DNA of 64,000 bases from Aquibacillus kalidii (GCF_014280935.1 NZ_JACLZI010000006.1:1-64000), one strand, 5' to 3'; positions 48,740-57,326 are shown, numbered from the stretch's first letter. Program-made: numbers and translations. Notes: generated by a model from the letters alone, not told the origin.

Positions 48740-49584
48740 TATTGTATTAACTGCTGCTTCTGTCCGTTCTGATCTTGGTATAATACAATTAAATGCTTCC
48801 CTTTTTTATCAAATAAAATTAACGGGACAAAACTTTTTGCTGGTTTATCGGTATTGGAAATGCCTAAAATATAATTTTTATAAAGTCCTTCCCAAAGCTG
48901 TCCAATCACTTGGTCAGTTTTTTCTTGGGATATTCCTGGTATTACCTCTTTCTCATATTTATATATGTCAGTTAAAGGTGTAAATATATATTTATCTTCT
49001 GGGATTTGGAAGTGATCAATAAGTTGTTTCCAGTGATAACCTAATTGCTGCTGTGTTGCGTGATCCAATGTTTCTTTCCAATCTGTTTGGTTAGAATCAT
49101 CAGGTTGTTCAAAGGATTCTAACGGGCTGTGTGGTGAATCAATTACATATAATTCATCATGTGACATCTCATGTATGCTCTTAATCTGGTCATCAGGATA
49201 ATGTATTTCGCCATGGTGAAAGGAAATTGTCTCAAAATGACTGCTATCCTCTCCATGAATAGAGGATTTTAATTCAAGAGCATTTTCATTTTCTTTCCAT
49301 TTACTTTGGATTCCTTTTAGCCGTCCATCAGAAAATAGTAAAGAAACATCTTGCCTTAGATATATTTTTTTTTCTAGACTAGAAAATACTTTCCACTCTA
49401 AATCATACTCATCTTGGTCAGTCTCGGATAACATTCCTAGTTCTGTTCCAAAAGTAGAAAATACCGTCGTTTCATCTATTGGAAAATATTTAATGACACT
49501 TATATCTCTTTTGAAATAAATACTAGATGCCAATATTATGGCCATGATGACAGTTGCAGTTATTAATAACTTTTTAGATTTCAT
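48712..49584 (-). CDS. Membrane-anchored extracytoplasmic protein, unknown
   Basis: 290 residues with an uncleaved-looking signal anchor (about 5-23) and an acidic outside domain. I do not recognise the family. The C-terminus (VPLILFDKKGKHLIVLYQDQNGQKQQLIQYY) looks like beta strands. It converges on gluP with a 28-nt overlap and no hairpin between them. It may be lineage specific. Confidence 0.7.
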   Translation of the reverse strand: MKSKKLLITATVIMAIILASSIYFKRDISVIKYFPIDETTVFSTFGTELGMLSETDQDEYDLEWKVFSSLEKKIYLRQDVSLLFSDGRLKGIQSKWKENENALELKSSIHGEDSSHFETISFHHGEIHYPDDQIKSIHEMSHDELYVIDSPHSPLESFEQPDDSNQTDWKETLDHATQQQLGYHWKQLIDHFQIPEDKYIFTPLTDIYKYEKEVIPGISQEKTDQVIGQLWEGLYKNYILGISNTDKPAKSFVPLILFDKKGKHLIVLYQDQNGQKQQLIQYYPTASSNR

Positions 49585-49750
49585 TATTTACCTTCTTTCC
49601 GTCACCTAAATATGTACAACCTCTTATTATCTTTATATGTTGTTTAATGGACATATATGAAAAAAGAAAAAGAATTTTCTTAGTTTGGGTATGTGATTTT
49701 AAAAAAGGTGCAAGCTAATACCTAGAATTAATCTAGGTTAGGGTGAGTTC

Positions 49751-51208
49751 ATGGAACAAGAAAAAAAGCCTCTTTATAGTTCATTCGACGAAAATATTAG
49801 ATACATGCGAGAACGATTGGGTGTTGATAAGAGCTTTGATGTAATCCAATTAGATTTGGAATATGCTGAAAGAAAAATGGCATTATTCATGATTGATGGA
49901 TTTGTAAAAGATGACATCCTTCATTTATTAATGAAATTTCTAGCCCAACTAGAACCATCCGATCTTACTCCAGATCCAATGGAGAAGATGTTAAAGAAAT
50001 ATATACCGTATATAGAGCTTGAAAAAGTAGATGACTTGGATGTTGCTACTGATACAGTACTTGCTGGTCCAACTGCATTAGTTGTAGAAGGTATTGATCA
50101 GATAATCATGATCGATGCGAGGACCTATCCAGTAAGAGGACCTCAGGAGCCAGATCTTGAGCGGGTAGTAAGAGGTTCTAGGGATGGGTACGTAGAAACA
50201 ATTGTATTTAATACAGCGTTAACGAGAAGAAGAATTCGCGATCGTTCTTTACGAATGGAATATACAAGTGTTGGTCGTCGATCAAAGACTGATATTTGTC
50301 TATGTTACTTAGAAGATGTTGCAGACCCTGATAAGGTAAAGGAATTAAAAGCCAATTTGGATAAAATTGATACAGATGGTTTACCAATGGCTGAAAAAAC
50401 TGTTGAAGAGTTTTTGGGTGGAAGGCACTGGAATCCATATCCCACGATTCGATATACAGAAAGACCAGATACGGCAGCAGCACATATTTATGAAGGACAT
50501 ATTATTATAATAATTGACGGCTCCCCAAGTGTAATGATTACACCAGCAACTTATTGGCACCATTTACAGCATGCTGAGGAATACCGTCAAAAGCCTTTAG
50601 TAGGTGCTTATTTACGTCTGGTTCGTTTCTTTGCGGTAATTGCTTCTTTATTTATTTTACCGCTGTATTATTTGTTTTCTGTCAATCCTGAGCTATTACC
50701 GAATGCTATAGAGTTTGTTGGTCCGAACGACTTCGGGGTTTTACCACTACTGCTACAGTTTTTAATCGCAGAGGTAGGGATTGATATGCTCAGGATGGCA
50801 GCCATACACACACCTACTGCGCTTGCAACAGCATTAGGGTTAGTGGCTGCTGTATTAATAGGGCAAGTAGCAGTAGAGGTTGGATTATTTTCTAATGAGG
50901 TTGTCTTGTATCTTTCTGTTGCAGCTGTTGGTACATTTGCGACCCCTAGTTATGAGATGAGTTTAGCAAATCGGCTAGTAAGGATGTTGTTGTTAATTAT
51001 AACCGCAAGCTTTGGCGTAGTTGGATACGTGGCAGGTATTACGCTTTGGCTCATTTACCTTCTACGTATGGAATCATTTAGAACGGGGTATTTATGGCCA
51101 TTCATACCATTTTCCCCAAGAGCTTTCGCGGATATCCTTGTTCGCGTACCAATCCCACTTAAAAGTAGAAGGCCATCCTTTTTAAATCCACAGGATCCAG
51201 ACCGTTAA
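49751..51208 (+). CDS. spoVAF: Spore germination protein SpoVAF (GerA family)
   Basis: 485 residues. Soluble N-terminal domains (about 1-280) and five or so membrane helices (about 290-450) as in GerAA/SpoVAF. RDRSLRMEYTSVGRRSKTD and RHWNPYPTIRYTERPD identify SpoVAF rather than a GerAA receptor. In B. subtilis it is in the spoVA operon that moves dipicolinic acid. Here it is alone between gluP and glcK. The ATG has a GGTTAGGGTGAG site. Confidence 0.92.
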   Translation: MEQEKKPLYSSFDENIRYMRERLGVDKSFDVIQLDLEYAERKMALFMIDGFVKDDILHLLMKFLAQLEPSDLTPDPMEKMLKKYIPYIELEKVDDLDVATDTVLAGPTALVVEGIDQIIMIDARTYPVRGPQEPDLERVVRGSRDGYVETIVFNTALTRRRIRDRSLRMEYTSVGRRSKTDICLCYLEDVADPDKVKELKANLDKIDTDGLPMAEKTVEEFLGGRHWNPYPTIRYTERPDTAAAHIYEGHIIIIIDGSPSVMITPATYWHHLQHAEEYRQKPLVGAYLRLVRFFAVIASLFILPLYYLFSVNPELLPNAIEFVGPNDFGVLPLLLQFLIAEVGIDMLRMAAIHTPTALATALGLVAAVLIGQVAVEVGLFSNEVVLYLSVAAVGTFATPSYEMSLANRLVRMLLLIITASFGVVGYVAGITLWLIYLLRMESFRTGYLWPFIPFSPRAFADILVRVPIPLKSRRPSFLNPQDPDR

Positions 51209-51225
51209 TCCGGTCTGGTTTTTTC
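51197..51225 (+). terminator. Terminator of spoVAF
   Basis: CCAGACCG / CGGTCTGG with a loop TTAATC holding the stop codon; followed by TTTTTTCTTTTT. Confidence 0.85.
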
Positions 51226-51248
51226 TTTTTAGAAAAGTTAAGATCGGT

Positions 51249-51325
51249 TCACATCGCTTACTTTGTTGTCTTTGGCGCAGTCCTGGCCGTACGGCGCTAC
51301 CTGTACCCTCCGCTTTTGTTCTTAT
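51249..51325. other. GC-elevated intergenic patch
   Basis: Contains GGCGCAGTCCTGGCCGTACG and CGCTACCTGTACCCTCCGC, clearly richer in G+C than the flanks. It could be a worn copy of a Bacillaceae dispersed repeat; I cannot align it with copy A or B. Confidence 0.4.
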
Positions 51326-51397
51326 AAATGGAAATTTTTTGCATTCTGTCTAGCTGTTTGATAAATTATAAATAGGTTAGGAGAGGGAGGCAAAAAA

Positions 51398-51976
51398 ATG
51401 TATAAAAAAATACTAGCTATTTTGCTGCTATTTTGTGTTGGCCTTTTTGTCGCATTTGGAGTCATTATCTACAATGACTTTATAGGGAGTGGAGCAGCTA
51501 TCACGAAAAGCTCCCAAGCATCTAACATAAGTGAAAAAAATGAAGAAACGGAACAAATTAGCAATGAATCTGAACAAAAAATGGTTACTGAACTTTCGAA
51601 AGATAAGCTAAAAAACGGGGATAACGATGAATTAAATCCATTCGGTGATAAAATCGGCTTATCAGAATTAAATGATGCATTTTATCAGGATTATCTTCAT
51701 AAAATGTCCCATCAAAAAGTGGTGGCATCTGATAAGTGGGGCTTTTACTTAATAACTAATGAACGTATTAATTGGCTTTTAGACGGTCTAAGCAAAACAG
51801 AATTAGATCATGAAGACCTTTATAATCGAATCTTAACTAGATGGAGCGAAGGAGATTTCACTATTGCAGATCAAGACCATAATGCTGTATGGCAACTCCA
51901 AGGAGGTAACATTGGCGAAGCTACTGGGGTATTAACTGAAGAAGAAGAGAAAGCTTATATAAATAGCGCGCAATAA
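51398..51976 (+). CDS. Membrane-anchored protein, possibly DUF6241
   Basis: 192 residues from ATG 51398 (GGAGAGGGAGG upstream). A membrane anchor (about 4-26), a polar linker and a C-terminal domain ALNDAFYQDYLHKMSHQKV-like with WGFYLITNERI and ILTRWSEGDFTIAD. I think this is the DUF6241 type but am unsure. Function unknown. Confidence 0.7.
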   Translation: MYKKILAILLLFCVGLFVAFGVIIYNDFIGSGAAITKSSQASNISEKNEETEQISNESEQKMVTELSKDKLKNGDNDELNPFGDKIGLSELNDAFYQDYLHKMSHQKVVASDKWGFYLITNERINWLLDGLSKTELDHEDLYNRILTRWSEGDFTIADQDHNAVWQLQGGNIGEATGVLTEEEEKAYINSAQ

Positions 51977-52000
51977 GCCTGATGATGCAGGCTTTTTTTG
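51975..52000 (+). terminator. Terminator after 51398 gene
   Basis: AAGCCTG / CAGGCTT with a 6-nt loop and T7. The following 220 bp hold no gene I can support. Confidence 0.75.
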
Positions 52001-52225
52001 TGGTTAAAAATGTTCAGATAAGTAAAGGCACTAGCTCAATCTCCACAAGACTTGTATTAAATCTATCTACAGAAAAGACAAAAGTAAAGGCAAACTTTTC
52101 ACATAGACCTACCTTTCATAGATTTGCATTTAGGAGTCTTGGCAATGGACCACAAATCTGTCCTAACCCTTTTGTTATTTAATGACTAACAAGGTGGAAA
52201 TCTCACTTTATTTTCTATTGGATTC

Positions 52226-52234
52226 TGTTATAAT
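52226..52234 (+). promoter_or_regulatory. Extended -10 promoter of yqgQ-glcK
   Basis: TGTTATAAT: TG one base before TATAAT; no good -35 is seen. Confidence 0.45.
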
Positions 52235-52249
52235 AATGTAGGTGATAAA

Positions 52250-52441
52250 ATGAAAACGTTATATGACGTACAACAGTTATTAAAAAAATTCGGAACGATA
52301 ATTTATATTGGTGACCGTCTTGCTGACCTCGAATTGATGGAGGAAGAGATAAAAGAACTGTACAAAGCTCAGTGCATCACAAGTAGCGACTACCAAATGG
52401 CAATCTTGTTATTAAGACAAGAGGCATCTAAACTTAGATAG
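52250..52441 (+). CDS. yqgQ: YqgQ family protein
   Basis: 63 residues, MKTLYDVQQLLKKFGTIIYI ... LADLELMEEEIKELY: the YqgQ (DUF910) family of small three-helix proteins, possibly nucleic-acid binding. It precedes glcK by 16 nt as in B. subtilis. Site AGGTGAT. Confidence 0.9.
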   Translation: MKTLYDVQQLLKKFGTIIYIGDRLADLELMEEEIKELYKAQCITSSDYQMAILLLRQEASKLR

Positions 52442-52457
52442 AATAGGGGAATTGTCA

Positions 52458-53426
52458 ATGGAAAAGAAAATACTTATTGGAGTAGACATTGGTGGAACCA
52501 CTGTAAAAATAGCATTAATGGATTTGGAAGGGCTAATGATTGATAAATGGGAGGTTCCTACCAGGTTAGAAGAACAAGGTAGACATGTTCCTGATGACAT
52601 TTGGAATTCCATAGAAGAAAAGCTTAAAGTAAATAAAATTGATAAAGATAGTTTACTAGGTATCGGTGCCGGTGCACCTGGTTTCATTGAACCAGCTACT
52701 GGTATTGTTACAGTTGCAGTTAACATAGGCTGGAAGAATTTTGATTTACGTGGTAAATTAGCGGAATTATCCGGATTACCTGTATATGTAGACAATGATG
52801 CTAATATAGCTGCTATTGGAGAGAACTGGAAGGGATCCGGGAAACAAGCAGAAAATATCATTGCTGTAACACTAGGAACCGGTGTTGGTGGTGGAATTAT
52901 CGTTAATGGAAACATTGTAAACGGTGTAAATGGAACTGCTGGAGAGATTGGCCATATTATGGTTGATCCTGGTGGTGCCCCATGTAACTGTGGAAGAAAC
53001 GGTTGCCTCGAAACTGTGGCCTCGGCAACAGGAATTGTTAGACAAGCACTTGAAGCAATAAACCAAAATCCAGATAGTTTACTGACAAAGAAATATAAGC
53101 AAAATGATAGTCTGACATCAAAAGATGTTTTTGATGCTGTTGAGGAAGGAGATCAACTAGCACAGGATATCATTAATAGGGTTACGGATGTATTGGGACT
53201 TGCTATTGCCAATACAGCTACAGCTATTAATCCTTCAATGGTAGTTATTGGTGGGGGTGTTTCAAAAGCAGGAGAATCATTACTGAAGCCATTAAAATTA
53301 GCTTTTGACAAGTACTCATTACCTAGAATTAGTGAAGCTTGTAGATTTGCCTTTGCGCAACTTGGAAATGATGCCGGTGTATATGGTGGTGCATTTTTAG
53401 TTGCCCAACATCATAATGCTTCGTAA
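52458..53426 (+). CDS. glcK: Glucokinase (ROK family)
   Basis: 322 residues. Phosphorylates glucose to glucose 6-phosphate. ATP motif GVDIGGTTVKIAL, sugar-site DNDANIAAIGE, LGTGVGGGI, the ROK zinc motif CNCGRNGCLE and VIGGGVSKAGE are present. ATG 52458 lies 8 nt after AGGGG; a TTG at 52452 is less likely. Confidence 0.95.
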   Translation: MEKKILIGVDIGGTTVKIALMDLEGLMIDKWEVPTRLEEQGRHVPDDIWNSIEEKLKVNKIDKDSLLGIGAGAPGFIEPATGIVTVAVNIGWKNFDLRGKLAELSGLPVYVDNDANIAAIGENWKGSGKQAENIIAVTLGTGVGGGIIVNGNIVNGVNGTAGEIGHIMVDPGGAPCNCGRNGCLETVASATGIVRQALEAINQNPDSLLTKKYKQNDSLTSKDVFDAVEEGDQLAQDIINRVTDVLGLAIANTATAINPSMVVIGGGVSKAGESLLKPLKLAFDKYSLPRISEACRFAFAQLGNDAGVYGGAFLVAQHHNAS

Positions 53427-53619
53427 CCAATTTTAAGTTTTTGAATATATTGTTAATTGTGTAAATGGGATATGAACAAGAACTAAGATGGAAGTTCTAT
53501 AATTCGACAAAAAAACAATCTATCTTAAAAAAATATTCCCTTTTGTAGGGTTTATTTTTTTATAAACGTCTATTAGAATAGATTAATGTTAACAAATTGT
53601 AATTTTCTTTAAATAAAAA

Positions 53620-53646
53620 TGAAACTTATCAAGGTACTATTACGTC
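53620..53646 (+). promoter_or_regulatory. ECF-type promoter before ltaS-like gene
   Basis: TGAAAC (53620-53625), 17 bp, CGTC (53643-53646). Same spacing as the yqeZ promoter. CGTC is favoured by SigM/SigX-like factors of B. subtilis. It lies 97 bp before the gene. Confidence 0.6.
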
Positions 53647-53742
53647 TTAACTATAGTAGCCATTTTGTTTGATTCAAAACTAGCTTTTTAACTATTAATA
53701 ATTAAAACAGACAATACGATAGGTTAGGAGGAAGGATAGCGT

Positions 53743-55638
53743 ATGTCGGTTAAGCAACTAAAAATACCATTGTTCACATTAGCAAGCCTTTTATTTGGAT
53801 TAAAGACATATATTGTGTATCGATTTTTATTTAATATATCGTTAGATAATATTATGCAAGAATTTATTCTGTTCATAAATCCATTTGTTTCTGCTTTCCT
53901 TGTGTTTGCCCTTAGTGTTTGGTTTAAGGAAAGAAGACAATTGAAATTCATAAGATATACGGCATTAATAGGAACACTAATTATTTACTTTAATCTATTA
54001 TTCTACCGGAATTTCACGGATTTTATAACGATCCCAGTTCTTTTCCAGGGAAGCAACGCGGCGGATTTAGGATCAAGTATATTTGGTTTACTTCATATCA
54101 CGGACATCTTGTTATTTATAGATGTTGCAGTTATATGGTATGTAGGTATTAAATTTAAATCAGTTGTTAAAGTTGATTATACAAGAAGAAATAAAGTGAT
54201 GGCTTTGAGCTTATCTATCGCATTTCTTATTGGAAATTATGTGTTAGCAGAGATTGAACGCCCACAATTATTACAACGAACTTTTGATAGGGAATACCTA
54301 GTGAAAAATATTGGGTTGTTTAATTACCACTTATACGATATTGCCTTACATTCAAAGACAAAAGCGCAAAGAGTCTTCGCAGATGGTAATGAAATGCCAG
54401 AAATTAAGCAATATGTAAAAGAAAATACAACGAGTGATCAAAAATCTGAACTATATGGTATTGCAAAAGGTAAAAATGTTATTTTTGTTTCACTTGAGTC
54501 GTTTCAAACATTTTTGATTAATAACACCATGAACGGGGAAGAAGTTACACCTTTCTTAAATGACTTGATTAATGAAAGTTATTATTTTGAAAACTTTTAT
54601 CATCAAACAGAACAAGGCAAAACTTCTGATTCTGAATTTCTAGTGGAAAACTCTCTATACCCTTTACCAAGAGGAGCAGTATTTTTTACACATGGTCAGA
54701 ATGAGTATAATGCTATGCCTGAAATTTTAGGTGAACAGGGTTATTACACCTCTGTTTTTCATGCTAATAACAAAAGCTTTTGGAATAGGGATGTAATGTA
54801 CAATAATATTGGATATGATAAATTTTTTGATGTAGAGTCTTATGAGGTAACCGAGGAGAATTCAATAGGGTGGGGCTTGAAAGATAAACCTTTCTTTGAA
54901 CAATCCATTAAGTACTTACAAAATTTACCGAAACCATTCTATTCTAAATTTATTACGTTGACCAATCATTATCCATTTGAATTAAGTGAAGAAGATGCAA
55001 CAATTGAAAAGTATAATTCAAATTCAAGAACATTAAATCAATTCTTCCAAACTGCTCGTTATACAGATGAGGCAGTGGAACAATTCTTCAATCAATTGAA
55101 AGAATCAGGTATCTATGAGGATTCAATCATCGTCTTGATGGGGGATCATTACGGTATCAGTGATTTTCATGATAAAGCAATGAGCATGTATCTTGATAAG
55201 GAAGAAATTACAGATTACGATCATATTCAATTACAACGAACACCATTCTTTATCCATATACCTGGTGAAGATGGAAAGGTTATTTCAAAGATTGCAGGTC
55301 AAATTGATGTAAAACCAACCTTGCTACATTTGTTAGGTGTTGACACTAGTAAGGACCTTTCATTTGGAACCGATTTATTCACAGATGACCGAAAGGGTTA
55401 TATTGCGCTAAGAGATGGAAGCTTTATAAGTGATAAGTACATCTATACAAAGGACCAATGTTTTAATCGAGAAACTGGAGAATTACTAGGTGTTACTGAT
55501 GATTCTTTAGATGATGAAGAAGATCAATCAACAGTTTGTAAGCCAATAAAAGATAAAGTTCAAAAAGAACTTTCTTACTCAGATCAGATTATTTATGGAG
55601 ACTTATTCCGTTTTTATGATTTTGGTACGGAGGAATAA
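53743..55638 (+). CDS. yqgS: Lipoteichoic acid synthase family protein (YqgS type)
   Basis: 631 residues. Five membrane helices (about 8-170), then an extracellular sulfatase-like domain. E252 (VSLES) and the catalytic T294 (EQGKTSDSEF) align with E255 and T300 of S. aureus LtaS; GDHYG carries further metal ligands. Polymerises glycerol phosphate from phosphatidylglycerol, or primes it. Place equals yqgS. Site AGGAGGAAGG. Confidence 0.94.
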   Translation: MSVKQLKIPLFTLASLLFGLKTYIVYRFLFNISLDNIMQEFILFINPFVSAFLVFALSVWFKERRQLKFIRYTALIGTLIIYFNLLFYRNFTDFITIPVLFQGSNAADLGSSIFGLLHITDILLFIDVAVIWYVGIKFKSVVKVDYTRRNKVMALSLSIAFLIGNYVLAEIERPQLLQRTFDREYLVKNIGLFNYHLYDIALHSKTKAQRVFADGNEMPEIKQYVKENTTSDQKSELYGIAKGKNVIFVSLESFQTFLINNTMNGEEVTPFLNDLINESYYFENFYHQTEQGKTSDSEFLVENSLYPLPRGAVFFTHGQNEYNAMPEILGEQGYYTSVFHANNKSFWNRDVMYNNIGYDKFFDVESYEVTEENSIGWGLKDKPFFEQSIKYLQNLPKPFYSKFITLTNHYPFELSEEDATIEKYNSNSRTLNQFFQTARYTDEAVEQFFNQLKESGIYEDSIIVLMGDHYGISDFHDKAMSMYLDKEEITDYDHIQLQRTPFFIHIPGEDGKVISKIAGQIDVKPTLLHLLGVDTSKDLSFGTDLFTDDRKGYIALRDGSFISDKYIYTKDQCFNRETGELLGVTDDSLDDEEDQSTVCKPIKDKVQKELSYSDQIIYGDLFRFYDFGTEE

Positions 55639-55640
55639 AG

Positions 55641-55668
55641 AAGGGAGCCCATTGTATGGGTTCCCTTT
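55641..55668 (+). terminator. Terminator of ltaS-like gene
   Basis: AAGGGAGCCCA / TGGGTTCCCTT, loop 5 nt, then TTTTC. Confidence 0.75.
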
Positions 55669-55825
55669 TCTGTGTTTTATTTTAGGTAGATAAGAAAGTA
55701 TAAAAAAACAGAGATGTCTACCTCCGGGTGAGCAAGGTGGCCTGCGCTTTTCTTGTTTTAATGCTATAATAATGGTGGAAAGTTAACCAATCAGATACAT
55801 ACTGAGAGTTCAAAGTAAACATATT

Positions 55826-55865
55826 AAAAGCATCTATTTCTATAATGCAAGAAATAGATGCTTTA
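55826..55865 (-). terminator. Terminator of yqgW
   Basis: AAAGCATCTATTTCT / AGAAATAGATGCTTT with an 8-nt loop, just past the yqgW stop on the reverse strand. Confidence 0.75.
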
Positions 55866-55870
55866 GGTCT

Positions 55871-56047
55871 TTAGTGTACTTTATCGTGGAATAGTTCCAC
55901 ATAAATTGTAGCGATTGAGAAGAATCCAAACACTGCTGCTGATAAACCAGCAAAAGCTACAGCAAACAGGTTCTTGTTTTTCAATTCTCTAATCACAGCA
56001 ACTGCGCAAAGAATTGTGACGATTAATAAAAGAATTGCTAAAACCAT
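55871..56047 (-). CDS. yqgW: DUF2759 membrane protein YqgW
   Basis: 58 residues, read by me from the reverse strand: MVLAILLLIVTILCAVAVIR, then ELKNKNLFAVAFAGLSAAVF and a short acidic end. Two membrane helices. GAGGAGG precedes the ATG. Family DUF2759, place as in B. subtilis; function unknown. Confidence 0.88.
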   Translation of the reverse strand: MVLAILLLIVTILCAVAVIRELKNKNLFAVAFAGLSAAVFGFFSIATIYVELFHDKVH

Positions 56048-56204
56048 TTTCTTAACCTCCTCACGAATACCAAACCGTTATTGAATAGGCGTTTTTATTA
56101 TATTAATATGTAATAGAATATTATCTCTCATACATTCTAAATGAAATAGTTTGATTTGTCGAGGCTAATATCAATATAATTTTTTTCTGGAAGGTGTGAT
56201 TTTC

Positions 56205-56825
56205 ATGCAAATTAAAACGATTCCCTTAGGTCCATTAGGAACAAACTGTTACCTAGTATATCAACAGGATGACGCAGTGATTTTTGATCCAGGTGGGGAT
56301 AGTGAAAAATTAATATCACTAATAACCGAATTAGGTGTTATACCTTTATCTATCTGTTTAACACACGCTCATTTTGACCATATTGGAGCTGTGGACGAGA
56401 TAAGAGATTATTATAATATACCTGTATATGTTCAGCAGAGTGAAGCTAACTGGTTAGAAAATGCAGAACTAAATGGCTCCCTTATTTTTCAAATGGGGAA
56501 AATAAGCTGTAAGCCAGCTGAGTATTTTCTAGAAGAAGGAGTTACAAAGATAGGAAGGTTCTCATTTGAGGTACGTCATGTTCCAGGTCATTCACCAGGA
56601 GGAGTTGTGTTCATTTTCCATGAAAATAAGTTTGTGATTGGCGGAGACAGTTTGTTCCATTCAGGCATTGGTAGATCTGATCTGCCAGGTGGGAACATGG
56701 AACAGTTACTACAAAGTATTAAAGAAAAGTTATTAACATTGGATGATGACTATGTAGTTTATCCTGGGCATGGTCCTGAAACAACAATCGGAAATGAGTC
56801 AAAAAATAATCCATTTTTAAGTTAA
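56205..56825 (+). CDS. yqgX: MBL-fold hydrolase YqgX (glyoxalase II-like)
   Basis: 206 residues from ATG 56205, 8 nt after GGAAGGTG; the GTG at 56196 is inside that site. Metal motif THAHFDHIG, then HVPGHSPGG, GGDSLFHSGIGRSDLPG and YPGHGPETT. Likely a hydroxyacylglutathione-hydrolase-like or bacillithiol-linked thioesterase; the substrate is unproven. Confidence 0.92.
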   Translation: MQIKTIPLGPLGTNCYLVYQQDDAVIFDPGGDSEKLISLITELGVIPLSICLTHAHFDHIGAVDEIRDYYNIPVYVQQSEANWLENAELNGSLIFQMGKISCKPAEYFLEEGVTKIGRFSFEVRHVPGHSPGGVVFIFHENKFVIGGDSLFHSGIGRSDLPGGNMEQLLQSIKEKLLTLDDDYVVYPGHGPETTIGNESKNNPFLS

Positions 56826-56908
56826 TCCTTTTATTTAGAGTGTTAATGTTCTTACTCGTATATTTAGATTTACTCTCAGTAATATATACTTTTTTGGATG
56901 AGTGCTAT

Positions 56909-56983
56909 AACTCGCTTCGGCAGAATACTCCCTCTTCCTCGGGTACGACATCAGCTTCGTCAGAGCAAAGTACGCTCTTCCGG
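56909..56983 (-). repeat. Dispersed repeat copy B
   Basis: Reverse complement matches 16-90 at 62 of 75 positions. It runs straight into an 18-bp perfect inverted repeat (56980-57033), so the full element is about 125 bp. No frame. Confidence 0.75.
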
Positions 56984-57033
56984 AAATATACTACGCTCAG
57001 CGCGAGCACGTAGAAAGCGTAGTATATTTCCGG
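56980..57033. repeat. 18-bp perfect inverted repeat in copy B
   Basis: CCGGAAATATACTACGCT (56980-56997) and AGCGTAGTATATTTCCGG (57016-57033), loop 18 nt. No T tract, so not a terminator. Confidence 0.85.
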
Positions 57034-57138
57034 AACTGTTGGTCTGCATTTACTAAATTAGAATTGTAAGAGTGTAGTTACTACGTATTTCTTCTTGACT
57101 GTGGACTTTTATAATTGTAGAGCAGCCGAATAAAGCTA

Positions 57139-57218
57139 GAAAAAAGACGCTTCCTTTTTAGGAAGCGTCTTAGGGGGATGTGCTCTACTTTGTTGGTTAG
57201 GGATAAAGTTAAGCTACT
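57139..57218 (-). ncRNA. Candidate small RNA, about 80 nt
   Basis: On the reverse strand, a strong promoter (57225-57253) is followed by about 45 nt without a start codon, then a 12-bp terminator stem (57144-57155 with 57160-57171) and six T. The body holds two C-rich stretches, TATCCCTAACC and CACATCCCCCT, which could pair with Shine-Dalgarno sequences. No protein gene uses this promoter or terminator; yqgY has its own terminator at 57288-57321. Confidence 0.6.
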
Positions 57219-57224
57219 GTATTT

Positions 57225-57253
57225 AGTATATAAAGTTTATTTTTCTATGTCAA
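57225..57253 (-). promoter_or_regulatory. Promoter of the candidate small RNA
   Basis: Reverse strand TTGACA (57253-57248), 17 bp, TATACT (57230-57225). Confidence 0.75.
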
Positions 57254-57287
57254 ACAATATAAGAGAAGATCTAGCTCTTAAAAATGC

Positions 57288-57321
57288 AAAAACTCTGATC
57301 AAATATGATCAGAGTTTTTTT
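57288..57321. terminator. Terminator of yqgY
   Basis: 14-bp stem AAAAACTCTGATCA / TGATCAGAGTTTTT, loop AATA; T run on both strands. Confidence 0.85.
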
Positions 57322-57326
57322 ACTTA

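Noticed and set aside
51982-52182. 66-codon frame after the terminator at 51975-52000
   Set aside because: Starts inside the terminator stem, no ribosome site, composition unlike neighbours.
52249-52263. cre-like TGAAAACGTTATAT over the yqgQ start, suggesting CcpA control of glcK
   Set aside because: Fits the cre pattern only up to position 12, and a start codon followed by AAA-ACG gives this word by chance.
57144-57171. Hairpin at 57144-57171 as a plus-strand terminator of yqgX
   Set aside because: No T tract on the plus strand and it lies 320 bp from the gene; the T run is on the minus strand, where it fits the small-RNA candidate.
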